Below are positions 10,625 through 19,254 of a stretch of DNA of 64,000 bases, in pieces. The notes beneath the pieces are model-generated. The model did no database searches. It was given only the letters and a program-made list of their open reading frames with translations, and had not been told where the DNA came from. Both the position numbers and the translations under genes were made by a program. This stretch comes from Acidimicrobiaceae bacterium (GTDB taxonomy: Bacteria; Actinomycetota; Acidimicrobiia; Acidimicrobiales; Ilumatobacteraceae), in assembly GCA_016722025.1 (NCBI GenBank), contig JADKGZ010000017.1, positions 19,167 through 83,166 of the forward strand, given 5' to 3'. Within the stretch, counting starts at the first letter, position 1; each line of letters starts with the position of its first letter.

Positions 10625-10978
10625 TCAGACGGCAGCACCCCAGTGCTCGATGGCTCGGCCACCCGAGACGCGAAGAATGTCGATCGTCTTGCGTGTGGTG
10701 TGCTCGCCGTTGCTGCGACGGCCGACCCATGTGATTCTGGCCGCCACGCGATCACCGGATGCGAACAGGTCCTCGATCCGCACTTCGAGGTGTCGATACG
10801 ACGCGAAGTTCGCACGAACCACGAAGGCGAAGCCGTCGACACCGTGGAGGGGACCCGCTCCGAGACCTTGGTGGTCAAGATAGGCCTCATCCACAGAGGC
10901 AGACGCTTCTGAAGGATCGCCGGAAGCGAACATCGCCACCATCGCTTCCATCACTGCGGTGGCCCGCTTGTTGTCCAT
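10625..10978 (-). CDS. SnoaL-like (NTF2-fold) protein
   Basis: A 117-residue protein starting MDNKRATAVMEAMVAMFASG and ending RVSGGRAIEHWGAAV. The strand pattern VRIEDLFASGDRVAARITWVG followed by a polar loop and TIDILRV is that of SnoaL-like NTF2-fold proteins, which include polyketide cyclases and isomerases but mostly have unknown roles. Longer in-frame starts up to 11344 would cross the opposite-strand carboxypeptidase start and are not family-like. The 268 bases upstream hold no other gene; they must contain the divergent promoters of this gene and the carboxypeptidase. Confidence 0.65.
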   Translation of the reverse strand: MDNKRATAVMEAMVAMFASGDPSEASASVDEAYLDHQGLGAGPLHGVDGFAFVVRANFASYRHLEVRIEDLFASGDRVAARITWVGRRSNGEHTTRKTIDILRVSGGRAIEHWGAAV

Positions 10979-11246
10979 GGTGGAGATGATGTCAGCCGAG
11001 CACATCCGTACCCCGCTGATATCCGGCGATCCATGGAGAGCCGAGCACGACGACCGCTGTCCGCTGGCGGAACGCACAAAGCTCGGTGCAGCCGCAACGC
11101 CCACCGTGTCGAGATGGCCAGCCACGCACTCAGCCCCAACAGTGCCGACACGAGGCGCCGGCTCGTGAGTTTTCGGCCCGAGCGCGCCCGTGCGAACAGT
11201 TCCCGAGGCGCAACAGCCAGGATCAACCATGTGGTTGGATGGCGCG

Positions 11247-12179
11247 ATGACGGCCGGGTTCCTTCTTGCACCGAGGCTGCGGCCTGGTGACCGCGTTCGG
11301 CTTGTGTCTCCGGCCAGCTCGCCCGATCGAGCTTCGGTCGACAACTGCCTCGCGGTTCTCGATGGCTGGGGGCTGCGCGGTGAAGTCGCACCTCATGTCT
11401 TCGACAAGTGGGGTTACATGGCCGGCTCCGATGCGGACCGACTCGATGACCTCAACGAGGCGTTCAGGGACCCTGAGGTCCGAACCATCGTTGCTACCAG
11501 GGGAGGGGCCGGGGCGTACCGAATCGCCGATCAGATCGACTTCGCAGCCGTTGGGGCCGACCCCAAGCCCCTCGTCGGGTTCAGCGACATCACGTACCTG
11601 CACCTCTCGCTGCTGCACCACTGCCAGCTCGGCGGGATCCATGGATGTCTTGTCGGGGAAACCGCACAGGCCTCGGTCCGCCACCTGCTGATGACCACCG
11701 ATCCAATCCTGCTACGGCGTGTGCCCGGAGCGGTCTCCGCCGCTGCCGACATCCCGGGGACAGTCCGAGGTCGTCTGATTGGCGGGAATCTGGCATCGCT
11801 GGCGACCTCGACCGGTGTCCGCATACCTTCGATGTCCGGTGCCATCCTCTTCCTGGAAGACCAACGAGTCGTTGGCTTGGGATCGATCGATCGGCAGCTC
11901 ACGCAACTCATCAGCTCCAGAGCGCTCGACGGCATCGTCGGCGTCGCGCTCGGGTCGTTCGAGGGTTTTCGGGGCTACTCCGATCGAGGATGGACACTTG
12001 CTGATGTCCTTGCCGACCGTCTTGGCCACCTCGGTGTCCCGGTGCTCGGAGGGCTCTTCGCGGGACACGATCTCATCGGTTCGAGCGGAGCCCCTGACCA
12101 GACGGCGCTTCCACTCGGCTCGCTCGCGACGCTCGACACAACGGACGGCACGCTGACGGTGGATCCGGTCGTCTGCTGA
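11247..12179 (+). CDS. LD-carboxypeptidase, peptidase family S66
   Basis: A 310-residue serine peptidase of the LdcA/MccF group. It cleaves an L-D peptide bond, usually the terminal D-Ala of muropeptide tetrapeptides in the cytoplasm; MccF-type members instead inactivate peptide-nucleotide toxins. The triad is visible: Ser113 in VGFSDIT, Glu204 in FLED and His274 in GLFAGHD. The N-terminal RLRPGDRVRLVSPASSP is also typical. I chose the ATG at 11247 because residues encoded upstream are not family-like. Neighbours give no clear pathway link, so the choice between peptidoglycan recycling and immunity stays open. Confidence 0.88.
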   Translation: MTAGFLLAPRLRPGDRVRLVSPASSPDRASVDNCLAVLDGWGLRGEVAPHVFDKWGYMAGSDADRLDDLNEAFRDPEVRTIVATRGGAGAYRIADQIDFAAVGADPKPLVGFSDITYLHLSLLHHCQLGGIHGCLVGETAQASVRHLLMTTDPILLRRVPGAVSAAADIPGTVRGRLIGGNLASLATSTGVRIPSMSGAILFLEDQRVVGLGSIDRQLTQLISSRALDGIVGVALGSFEGFRGYSDRGWTLADVLADRLGHLGVPVLGGLFAGHDLIGSSGAPDQTALPLGSLATLDTTDGTLTVDPVVC

Positions 12180-12249
12180 CGTCGTGTCAGCCAACGTCCG
12201 CCTCGCTGCGGCCGTCGCGGAAAGCCGGCGGTCGGTGACGCGATCCGTT

Positions 12250-13281
12250 CTACGAAGCGGCGTCGTTGCCGTGCGCGAGCAGTGTGTGCCACAGGTACTT
12301 CAGTTGCTGGGGCATCGAGTCCGCAGGATCGCCGAGAAGTGAGGGCTCTTCGAACGGGTGGTGAGCGGCAGCGACGCCGATCGCTCGGGCGTGAACGATC
12401 CCGTCGGCGCCGGCCACGCGGCGCGCGAGTGCTGGCATGGTCGCGCCGCGGAAGTCGTCGGGGACGTGTTCGACAGCCAGTTCGGAGCCTCGGTGCCACG
12501 CGAGCTCGAAGCCGTACTGTGCAGCGGCGGCGGCACTGTCCTGTTCGATGTCGCTACCGCGAAAGGACGGATCGAGCACGATGGCCTCGACATCTTCGGC
12601 CATGTCGAGGCCACCGTGGACCTGGATCTCGACGTAGCCGTCGAGGTCCCGGCTCGCCGACCGAGGCCGGTCCTGTCGTTCGATGATCGCCATCAGCGCT
12701 TCGATGTCGAGCTTTCGGTTGAGGAGGTTGCATCTGGCGGCTTGTTCGCCGAGGCCGGCGAGGATGCTCCACGGCTCGTCGAACGTGCCGACATCTTGTG
12801 GAGCGGCGTGACTGTCACCCACGCACATCGTCGTTCGTTCGCGAACGTGCGACCGCAACACGGCGAAGCAGGATCCGAACCGTGGCGAGCCGCCGTGGTC
12901 GTCGAGCAACAGGTCGAACGCGCCGTAGACGGGGTGCTCGCCGGAAGCCGGGTCGATGTCGTCGTAGGCGCCGGCGAAGAACTCGCGCTCGAACCGGTGC
13001 CGTTCGCCGCCGTGGAGTGCCGATCGGCTTCCAGTCGAGATGCCGGTCACCCACTGGCTTCGATACACACCATCGGCCAGGAGTCCGGCAACGACCGAGC
13101 GGCCGTCTCGACCGATCCGGTCCGGGTGGAAGTTCACCGTCAGACGCCCGGTCGACCGCAGTCGATCCGCCCACACCTCCAGATCCCCGACGGCTGTCGA
13201 CGCCACCCAACGCGCTCTCGAAGCCGCTCGGTGATCGATCGCCCGTCGCTCGATCACCCTGATCGCGTCTGCGTGCCCCAT
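12250..13281 (-). CDS. DUF3626 domain protein
   Basis: A 343-residue protein resembling the uncharacterised DUF3626 family. Supporting segments are the strand-loop TVNFHPDRIG, the block VYRSQWVTGISTGS, and YGAFDLLLDDHG with SPRFGSCFAVLR. The last third contains GYVEIQVHGGLDM and SFRGSDIE, with conserved charged residues that look catalytic. Some of this architecture is reminiscent of ADP-ribosyltransferase-like folds, but I cannot show that here. It is convergent with the LD-carboxypeptidase (70 bases apart) and downstream of a strong hairpin that follows the HNH gene, so it probably has its own promoter. Confidence 0.6.
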   Translation of the reverse strand: MGHADAIRVIERRAIDHRAASRARWVASTAVGDLEVWADRLRSTGRLTVNFHPDRIGRDGRSVVAGLLADGVYRSQWVTGISTGSRSALHGGERHRFEREFFAGAYDDIDPASGEHPVYGAFDLLLDDHGGSPRFGSCFAVLRSHVRERTTMCVGDSHAAPQDVGTFDEPWSILAGLGEQAARCNLLNRKLDIEALMAIIERQDRPRSASRDLDGYVEIQVHGGLDMAEDVEAIVLDPSFRGSDIEQDSAAAAAQYGFELAWHRGSELAVEHVPDDFRGATMPALARRVAGADGIVHARAIGVAAAHHPFEEPSLLGDPADSMPQQLKYLWHTLLAHGNDAAS

Positions 13282-13357
13282 CGCTGGCGAAGAGTAGCCC
13301 GCCTCGGGAAACGGGGGCCGAGCCGTCGATCCCGAGGACCACGGTCTGAGCGCGCCG

Positions 13358-13381
13358 CTACCGCGGCGTGTGCCGCGGTAG
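13358..13381 (-). terminator. Strong hairpin after the HNH gene
   Basis: Perfect 10-base arms CTACCGCGGC and GCCGCGGTAG around a GTGT tetraloop. It lies 36 bases beyond the stop of the minus-strand HNH gene and before the DUF3626 start. The stem is very stable, but no clear T-tract follows, as is common for actinobacterial terminators. Confidence 0.6.
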
Positions 13382-13416
13382 TGGATGGGTTCGGCAGTGT
13401 TGCAGCTGGCGGGTTG

Positions 13417-14603
13417 CTACCCGGATGAGGGGATTCGTGGTCGTGTGGGTGGTGCGCCGCGGGGTTTGGTGTGGCGGTGTTGGCCGTGGTGCCAGGTGAA
13501 GTGGGCGGTGCCGTTGGGCTCGAGCTTCACGATCAGTCGTTGCTGGTGCACGTAGTGGTGATGCCTGGAGCACAACAGCAGAAGGTTGCGGTAGTCCGTA
13601 GCCCCGCCGTGTTGCCAGTGGTGGATGTGGTGGGCGTCGGTGAAGCGCACGGGCCGGTTGCAGCCGGGGAAGCGGCAGCCGCCGTCGCGGGCCGCGATCT
13701 TGCGAAACAGGCTGCGTGGCACGCTGTAGGTGCTGACCCCGAACTTCGCCGGGTTGGTGTCGGCCTCGCGCAAGATGACGTGGATCTTGCAGTCGCACAG
13801 GTAGGTGGCGGTGCACGCCGGTGACATTGGTTGTTGGGTGTCGTCGTTGACACCCTCGGGCAGGTGGTGGTCACGGTGGAGACGTCGGCCGACAACGACA
13901 CCGACGGCAGGTGGCGGGGGGTGCCGTCACCGGTGTGGTTCTTGTTGAAGAACGCGGCGATGTCGTACAAGGCGTCGCCTTGTCGTTCGGCCAGTGACCG
14001 TGTTTCGTCGTCACGGTCGTGGGTGATCGCGTTGTTGATCGCTTTCTCGAACTCGGTCGCCGCTGCGTCGTGGAGGTTGAGGGTGCCGTGCAGTTCGTTG
14101 TCCAACGTGCGGCCGAACATCAACTCACACACCGGCTCCAACCCCGGTGCCGCATCATCGTCGGCAACGGCGTCGGCGCAGGTGCGCCAGTGATCGACGA
14201 GCTTGGCAGTGACGGTGATGTCTGCAGTCGCGAGCAGCTCCACCAGTTCGGTTTGGTGTGCGGCGAGTGCGGTCGCGTACTTGTGTCGGTTGAGCCGGCG
14301 GGCGATGTCGATCTGTGACCCCGACAGCGTGCCCGCGACAGCGGCTTGGGCGAAGGCGGGGTAGGTGTCGAGGAAGCGGCCGGTGTAGACGAGTTCGCCG
14401 GCGCGTTGGTTGGTCATGCGGGCGTGTTCGCGTAGCCAGGCGTTGATCGACACCGCGCCACCGGTTGCGTACTCGCCGGAGGTTTCCAGGCGGCGCACAG
14501 CCAGGGCTAGGAGGGCTGATCGACGGTCGATGTCGGCGACGGCTGCGAGCACCTCAGCAGGGCTGAGGAGGATCTCAGTCATGTGGTCGTCGAGCACAGT
14601 CAT
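13417..14603 (-). CDS. DUF222/HNH endonuclease-domain protein, 13E12-like (frameshift near 13870)
   Basis: After repair about 395 residues: an N-terminal DUF222 helical domain (SGSQIDIARRLN, TVTAKLVDHW) and a C-terminal HNH motif, CRFPGCNRP followed by DAHHIHHW and NLLLLCSRHHHYVH. This layout matches the multicopy REP13E12 family of actinobacteria, linked to a repetitive element. The reading frame breaks in an ACC repeat near 13868-13872: one missing base would join VSLSADVSTVTT to LPEGVNDDTQQP. Only the shifted frame carries the HNH residues, so without repair the nuclease domain is lost. Upstream, GTACG and CGTAC at 14614-14629 form a short palindrome in its promoter region. Confidence 0.8.
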
Positions 14604-14865
14604 GTTCCATACAGTACGTGTGTTCGTACGAGAAACCAAACCCGAAACCCCATGTTCCGTATGCCTTTCAGCGATACGAAGCGCGCCACCATCACCGCCG
14701 CCGATACCCCGGGTGGGCGGTGCCACCGGCCGGCGCGCAATGAGACCGATGGTACGATCGCCGACCTGTCCCCTCAATACGGTCGGCACAGGCGGCCCTC
14801 CGGCCGAGCGCCCGGCCAGGCTCGATGCGGTCGCGACCGCTGTCCACACCTCCGAAAGGCACACG

Positions 14866-15771
14866 ATGACCGAGCTCGCCGCCGCCTTCGCCCGCATCCC
14901 GTTCCTCGCCGGTTTCGACCCCACCGCAGCCAGTCGGCTCGCGGGGCTCACCAACGTCAACTACCTGGTCGACACCGGCACCGAGCGCCTCGTGCTGCGC
15001 ATTCCCGGCGCGGGCACCAGCGAGTACATCGATCGCACTGCGGAGGAGGTGGCGGCACGTTCCGCGGCCGCTGCCGGCGTGAACGCGGAAGTCCTCTTCT
15101 TCGACAGCGCCGATGGGCTGATGGTCACCCGTTTCGTCGACGGTGCGGCCACGATGAATCCGGATCGCTTCCGCGACCTCGACGCTGTCGCTCGCGCCGG
15201 CCTCGCGTTCCGGCAGCTCCACACCGCTGCCGCACCGTTTGCCGTCGACTTCCACCTGTTCGGGATGATCGACGACTACAAGCGCCTGCTGGCCGAGAAG
15301 GGCGCGGCGCTGCCTGATGGATACGCGGCTGCCGAGGCCGCCGCCGACGCCACGCGCCAGGCGCTGGAGGCGACGGCCCGGCCGCTGGTGCCCAGCCATT
15401 GCGACCCGCTGTGCGAGAACTTCCTCGACACCGGCCGGCGAATGGTGGTCATCGACTACGAGTACGGCGGCAACAACGACCCGATGTGGGATCTTGGCGA
15501 CCTCAGCGTGGAAGGGCTGTTCGGCCCCGAGCAGGACGCGGCGCTGCTGCGGGCCTACTTCGGCGGTGACCCGCCGGCCAACGAGGTGGGGCGGATGGTG
15601 GCGTACAAGGCGATGTGCGACCTGCTGTGGACGCTGTGGGGTGTGCTGCAGCACGCCAACGGCAACCCCGCCGACGACTTCTGGGCCTACGCAGTGGGTC
15701 GCTTCGAGCGCTGCCGGGCACTGATGAGCTCGGCCGACTACCAAGTGCATCTGGCCAGCATCGGCGCCTGA
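14866..15771 (+). CDS. Choline/ethanolamine kinase-like phosphotransferase
   Basis: A 301-residue protein of the choline-kinase/LicA branch of the APH kinase fold. It has the glycine-rich loop GLTNVNYLV, a kinase Lys in ERLVLRIPG-type context (Arg here), the Brenner-type motif PSHCDPLCENFL and the metal-binding VIDYEYGGNNDPMWDLGD; the GGNN-D pattern is characteristic of choline kinases. Choline or a related amino alcohol is the likely phosphate acceptor. A GAAAGG ribosome-binding site precedes the ATG. Its presence a little upstream of a betaine demethylation operon is suggestive but not proof of a common pathway. Confidence 0.82.
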   Translation: MTELAAAFARIPFLAGFDPTAASRLAGLTNVNYLVDTGTERLVLRIPGAGTSEYIDRTAEEVAARSAAAAGVNAEVLFFDSADGLMVTRFVDGAATMNPDRFRDLDAVARAGLAFRQLHTAAAPFAVDFHLFGMIDDYKRLLAEKGAALPDGYAAAEAAADATRQALEATARPLVPSHCDPLCENFLDTGRRMVVIDYEYGGNNDPMWDLGDLSVEGLFGPEQDAALLRAYFGGDPPANEVGRMVAYKAMCDLLWTLWGVLQHANGNPADDFWAYAVGRFERCRALMSSADYQVHLASIGA

Positions 15772-15804
15772 CCGTCAGCGGCTCACCGGCACCGCTTGAT
15801 CCGG

Positions 15805-15845
15805 CGACTCACCGCCGACGACTCACCGCCGACGACTCGCCGGCA
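15805..15845. repeat. 14-bp tandem repeat, nearly three copies
   Basis: The unit CGACTCACCGCCGA occurs at 15805 and 15819 exactly, then a partial degenerate third copy starts at 15833. It lies in the short gap between two convergent genes, next to a second array with a different unit. Slippage-prone sequence of this kind is common in non-coding gaps. No function is apparent. Confidence 0.7.
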
Positions 15846-15847
15846 AT

Positions 15848-15897
15848 GCCGATCACGACGGTTGTGCCGATCACGACGGTTGTGCCGATCACGACGG
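15848..15897. repeat. 18-bp tandem repeat, 2.8 copies
   Basis: The unit GCCGATCACGACGGTTGT is present exactly at 15848 and 15866, with 14 matching bases of a third copy from 15884. It ends just before the stop of the minus-strand gene that follows. It could affect transcript ends, but no strong stem is formed. Confidence 0.75.
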
Positions 15898-15903
15898 CGG
15901 GGC

Positions 15904-16398
15904 TCACGATGGCGCGACGTCGCCGTGCTGCGACCGGCGCGCCAACGCTTGCATTGCGCCCAGCAACCGGGCCTCGCACACCTTCATGCGTGCCACCGCC
16001 GGCGCCAGCAACGCCGAGGTCTCGGCCTCGTGGCCCGGTATCGCCTCGGTGTGCAACGCGGGCACGATGCTGGAGTAGCCGACCTCGGCCAGGTCGGTGT
16101 GCAGGCGCTGCACCAGCGGGTCGTGCGCGTGCTCGTCGAACAGCAGCGTCAGCGACGCAGCGCTGGCCGCACAGCTGGCGCGAGCAAACTCGAGGTTCGA
16201 CCAGAACGTGTCGGCCGCATCGACCGCCGTCGATCGCTGACGGAGCACGAACGCGCGCATGAACCAGCGGGCGTTGGAGGCCGAGGACGGCTTCACCGCC
16301 AGGTCGCCGGCGGACTGCGTGAGCACGCGAGCAGCGGCGCGCAGGCCGTCGAGCGCCGACGCGATGAGGACGGTCGGCGGCGAGTGCGGTTCGCCCAC
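15904..16398 (-). CDS. Hypothetical helical protein
   Basis: I do not recognise this protein. It has 164 residues from the GTG at 16398, which is preceded by AGGAGG at ideal spacing; an ATG at 16431 would add 11 residues but lacks such a site. The sequence is Ala-rich and mostly helical, with segments such as NARWFMRAFVLRQR and VARMKVCEARLLGAM, and has no signal peptide or membrane segment. It is transcribed away from the corrinoid operon, sharing its 168-base divergent promoter region, so coregulation with that operon is possible. Confidence 0.55.
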   Translation of the reverse strand: MGEPHSPPTVLIASALDGLRAAARVLTQSAGDLAVKPSSASNARWFMRAFVLRQRSTAVDAADTFWSNLEFARASCAASAASLTLLFDEHAHDPLVQRLHTDLAEVGYSSIVPALHTEAIPGHEAETSALLAPAVARMKVCEARLLGAMQALARRSQHGDVAPS

Positions 16399-16478
16399 GA
16401 GCACCTCCTCTTCCTGCGGGTCGGCAGCCAAAGTAGCCCACCGACCGAACTGCGGCGAGGCATCCGCCGTGTGCTAGA

Positions 16479-16513
16479 GTTCCACCATACGGTTCTGTTC
16501 CACATTGTGGACC
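16479..16513. promoter_or_regulatory. Tandem 17-bp imperfect palindromes upstream of the corrinoid operon
   Basis: Two sites share the same half: GTTCCACCATACGGTTC (16479-16495) and GTTCCACATTGTGGACC (16497-16513), with centres 18 bases apart. The second has a perfect core TCCAC-ATT-GTGGA. The general shape (TTCC, seven bases, GG) and close tandem placement resemble sites bound by IclR-type dimers of dimers. They lie 54 bases before the first operon gene and beside a possible -10 sequence, TAGAGT. No IclR gene is in this window, so the regulator is unknown. Confidence 0.5.
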
Positions 16514-16566
16514 GGATTGCAGGCCGATGAGAGCAGTCCCCTCTCGGGACGGATGAAGGACAGCAG

Positions 16567-17280
16567 ATGAGCGACGGCGACGATCTGGATCTGGCATCTC
16601 TTCCCGACGACGAGCTCGTCACGCAGATGCACGAAGACCTGTACGACGGCATGCGAGCGGAGATCATCGAAGGCACGATCCTGCTGCTCGACCGCGGCTG
16701 GTCGCCTGGGCAAGTGCTCAACGATGCGTTGGTCGAGGGCATGCGAATCGTCGGCATCGACTTCCGCGACGGCATCCTGTTCGTGCCGGAGGTGCTGCTC
16801 TCCGCCAACGCGATGAAGGGCGGCATGGAGATCCTGCGGCCGCTGCTCGCCGAGACCGGCGCCGAGCCGATCGGCAAGGTCGTCATCGGCACCGTCAAGG
16901 GCGACATCCACGACATCGGCAAGAACCTGGTGGCGATGATGCTCGAGGGCGCCGGCTTCGAGGTGATCGACCTGGGCATCAACACCGACGCCGACAAGTT
17001 CCTCGCTGCCCTCGATGAGCACCAACCCGACATCTTGGGCATGTCGGCCCTGCTCACCACCACCATGCCGTACATGAAGGTGGTCATCGACACCCTGCAA
17101 GAGCGCGGCCTGCGCGACAAGTACATCGTGCTCGTCGGCGGCGCCCCGCTGAACGAGGAGTTCGGCCAGGCAATCGGTGCCGACGCCTACTGCCGCGACG
17201 CCGCGGTGGCATCCGAGACCGCCAAGCAGCTCGTGTCGGCCCGCCGCGGCCGCACCGAGCCCCCCGGCCCGTCCGTCTGA
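16567..17280 (+). CDS. Corrinoid protein of a methyltransferase system (MtgC/MttC-like)
   Basis: A 237-residue cobalamin carrier: an N-terminal helical cap domain (residues 20-95) and a Rossmann-type B12 domain with DIHDIGK at 113-119, where His116 would be the lower cobalt ligand. Further B12-fold signatures are GMSALLTTTMPYMK and VGGAPLN. It shuttles a methyl group between the MttB-family methyltransferase and the folate methyltransferase encoded downstream. AAGGA precedes the ATG. It is the first gene of a seven-gene plus-strand operon. Confidence 0.93.
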   Translation: MSDGDDLDLASLPDDELVTQMHEDLYDGMRAEIIEGTILLLDRGWSPGQVLNDALVEGMRIVGIDFRDGILFVPEVLLSANAMKGGMEILRPLLAETGAEPIGKVVIGTVKGDIHDIGKNLVAMMLEGAGFEVIDLGINTDADKFLAALDEHQPDILGMSALLTTTMPYMKVVIDTLQERGLRDKYIVLVGGAPLNEEFGQAIGADAYCRDAAVASETAKQLVSARRGRTEPPGPSV

Positions 17281-17291
17281 ACCCGCACGCC

Positions 17292-17906
17292 ATGGGTCGC
17301 CCTCTCGTGCTCGCGTGTGGCGCCCTGGTCGCCGAGCTTCGTGCGGTGCTGCAGGCCAACGACCTCAGCGACCAGCTCGAGGTCCGCTACTTGCCGGCCA
17401 ACCTGCACAACCGACCCGAGCGAATCGTGCCCGCCCTCCGCGACCTGTTGGCCGAGCACGACCCGGCGGGAGATCGCGAGGTGCTGATCGGGTATGCCGA
17501 CTGCGGCACCGGAGGCAGCCTCGACGCGCTGCTGGCCGAGTCGCCCCGGTTCCGGCGCCTCCCGGGTGATCACTGCTACGAGTTCTTCGCCGGCAGCGAG
17601 CTGTTCCAGCAGCTGCACGAGGCCGAACTGGGCACGTTCTACCTCACCGACTTCCTCGCCAAGCACTTCGAGGCGCTGATCTGGCAGGGCCTCGGCCTGG
17701 ATCGCCACCCCGAGCTGCTCAGCACCTACTTCGGCAACTACACCCGGCTGCTGCTGCTCTCGCAGACCGACAACCCGGCCGTCGTTGCCGCGGCCGAAGC
17801 AGCCGCCACACAGCTGGGCCTGCGCTTCGAGCACCGCCACGTGGGCCTCGCTTCGTTCGATGCTGCCGTCACCGTCGCACTCGCACCCACACGAAAGGTG
17901 GCTTGA
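17292..17906 (+). CDS. DUF1638 protein
   Basis: A 204-residue member of DUF1638. The N-terminus LVLACGALVAELRAV, the segment YLPANLHNRPERIVPALRD and the cysteine-containing VLIGYADCGTGG are typical. A second block HCYEFFAGSELF and a C-terminal repeat-like strand-helix pattern complete the domain. Its biochemical role is not established. From general knowledge the family often sits beside corrinoid methyltransferase genes, as it does here between the corrinoid protein and the folate methyltransferase. Conserved Cys and His residues could bind a metal or help handle the corrinoid; that is conjecture. Confidence 0.85.
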   Translation: MGRPLVLACGALVAELRAVLQANDLSDQLEVRYLPANLHNRPERIVPALRDLLAEHDPAGDREVLIGYADCGTGGSLDALLAESPRFRRLPGDHCYEFFAGSELFQQLHEAELGTFYLTDFLAKHFEALIWQGLGLDRHPELLSTYFGNYTRLLLLSQTDNPAVVAAAEAAATQLGLRFEHRHVGLASFDAAVTVALAPTRKVA

Positions 17907-17909
17907 GCC

Positions 17910-18342
17910 ATGTCACGCCGCGGAGGCAGTGAGGTCGTCGTCATCATGTGGCGCGACATCCCTGCACAGATCAACGGGAAGGCCGGTGCCGACAAGCACC
18001 AGGTCATCCTCCCCCACCGCTTCCAGAAGGCGATCGACCGCGCCGCGATGGTGGCCGGCAAGAAGACCGCCCAGGAGTACGTGGGCGAGTGGCGGCGCAC
18101 CAGCCAGCCCCTCACCACCGACCTGGCCGAGACGGTCGACGCCATCGCCGCCTCGATCGAGGTCGAGTTCACCAACGAACGGCTGCACGCACTCGTCGAC
18201 CACGGTGGCTGGGACCCTGCCAACCCCACGCGGCCCACGACCCGCGATCGACGAAGAGAGCGCGCGGGCCGCGCCACGCCGACGCCACAGCAACGACAAC
18301 GCAACCACCAACGCAGCTCAACCCGGAGACGAACCGTCATGA
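17910..18342 (+). CDS. Small virulence-factor-domain protein (frameshift near 18241)
   Basis: The first about 105 residues match the short family annotated as virulence factor: EVVVIMWRDIPAQINGKAG, HQVILPHRFQKAIDRAAM and a C-terminal ALVDHGGWDP. No function is known. Read directly, it runs without a stop into the next gene as a false fusion through an Arg-rich linker with rare AGA codons. Removing one C from CCC at 18241-18243 moves the end to the frame reading AIDEESARAAPRRRHSNDNA and stopping at 18342, with ATGA overlap to the next start and normal codon use. I therefore annotate two genes. Confidence 0.65.
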
Positions 18343-19247
18343 CCCACACCGTCATCAGCTCTGCCACCAAGGAAGTCGTCATCGGCTTCGACCGGCCGTT
18401 CGTGATGATCGGCGAGCGGATCAACCCCACCGGTCGCAAGCTGCTCGCCGAGGAGATGAAGAACGGCGACTTCAGCCGCGTCGAGGCCGACGCGCTGGCC
18501 CAGGTGGCTGCCGGTGCGCACATGCTCGACGTCAACGCCGGCATCCCCCTGGCCGACGAGCCGGCGCTGCTGGCCCGGGCCATCCAGCTCGTGCAGGGCG
18601 TCACCGACGTGCCGTTGTCCATCGACTCGTCGATCATCGAAGCCCTCGAGGCCGGCCTTGCCGTCTACCAGGGCAAGCCGCTGGTCAACTCGGTGACGGG
18701 CGAGGACGAGCAGATGGAGCGCGTGCTGCCGTTGGTCGCCAAGTACGGCGCCGCGGTCGTGGCCATCAGCAACGACGAGACCGGCATCAGCACCGACCCC
18801 GACGTGCGCTTCGCCGTCGCCCAGAAGATCGTGCAGCGCGCCGCCGACTACGGCATCCCCGCGAGCGACATCGTCGTCGACCCGCTGGTGATGCCGATCG
18901 GGGCGATGGGCACTGCCGGCCGCCAGGTGTTCGCGCTGCTGCGCCGGCTGGTCACCGAGCTGAAGGTCAACACCACGTGTGGTGCCTCGAACGTCAGCTT
19001 CGGCCTCCCTGCCCGCAACAACATCACCGGCACCTTCCTGGCGATGGCCATCAGCAACGGCATGACCTCCGCGATCATGAACCCGTTGCACCCGGAAGTG
19101 AAGGCGATGGTGATGGCCGCCGACGTGCTGGCCGGCAACGATCAGGACTGCGCGGCCTGGATTCGCGCCAACCGCGACCCGGCCGCAGCCGGCGGCGCCC
19201 GCGAGGGTCGCGCCGGCGGCGGCCGCCGCGCCCGGCAGGGCCAGTAG
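18339..19247 (+). CDS. Methyltetrahydrofolate:corrinoid methyltransferase (MtgA-like)
   Basis: A 302-residue pterin-binding TIM barrel like MtgA and the AcsE/MetH folate domain. Key segments are FVMIGERINPTGRK at the start, ADALAQVAAGAHMLDVNAGIP, PLSIDSSIIEALEAGL, PLVNSVTGEDEQ and NTTCGASNVSFGLPARN. It would move the methyl group from methyl-corrinoid to tetrahydrofolate, producing 5-methyl-THF. The tail after residue 285 is Gly/Arg-rich. Its ATG overlaps the preceding stop in the repaired reading. Apparent fusion to the virulence-factor domain is more likely a sequence error. Confidence 0.92.
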   Translation: MTHTVISSATKEVVIGFDRPFVMIGERINPTGRKLLAEEMKNGDFSRVEADALAQVAAGAHMLDVNAGIPLADEPALLARAIQLVQGVTDVPLSIDSSIIEALEAGLAVYQGKPLVNSVTGEDEQMERVLPLVAKYGAAVVAISNDETGISTDPDVRFAVAQKIVQRAADYGIPASDIVVDPLVMPIGAMGTAGRQVFALLRRLVTELKVNTTCGASNVSFGLPARNNITGTFLAMAISNGMTSAIMNPLHPEVKAMVMAADVLAGNDQDCAAWIRANRDPAAAGGAREGRAGGGRRARQGQ

Positions 19248-19254
19248 GCAGCAC

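Noticed and set aside
10979..11344. N-terminal extension of the SnoaL-like gene to 11344
   Set aside because: It crosses the start of the opposite LD-carboxypeptidase gene and has no family resemblance; the ATG at 10978 gives a normal length.
12175..12191. GCTGAC/GTCAGC hairpin after the LD-carboxypeptidase
   Set aside because: The arms are only six bases and there is no T-tract; too weak to call a terminator.
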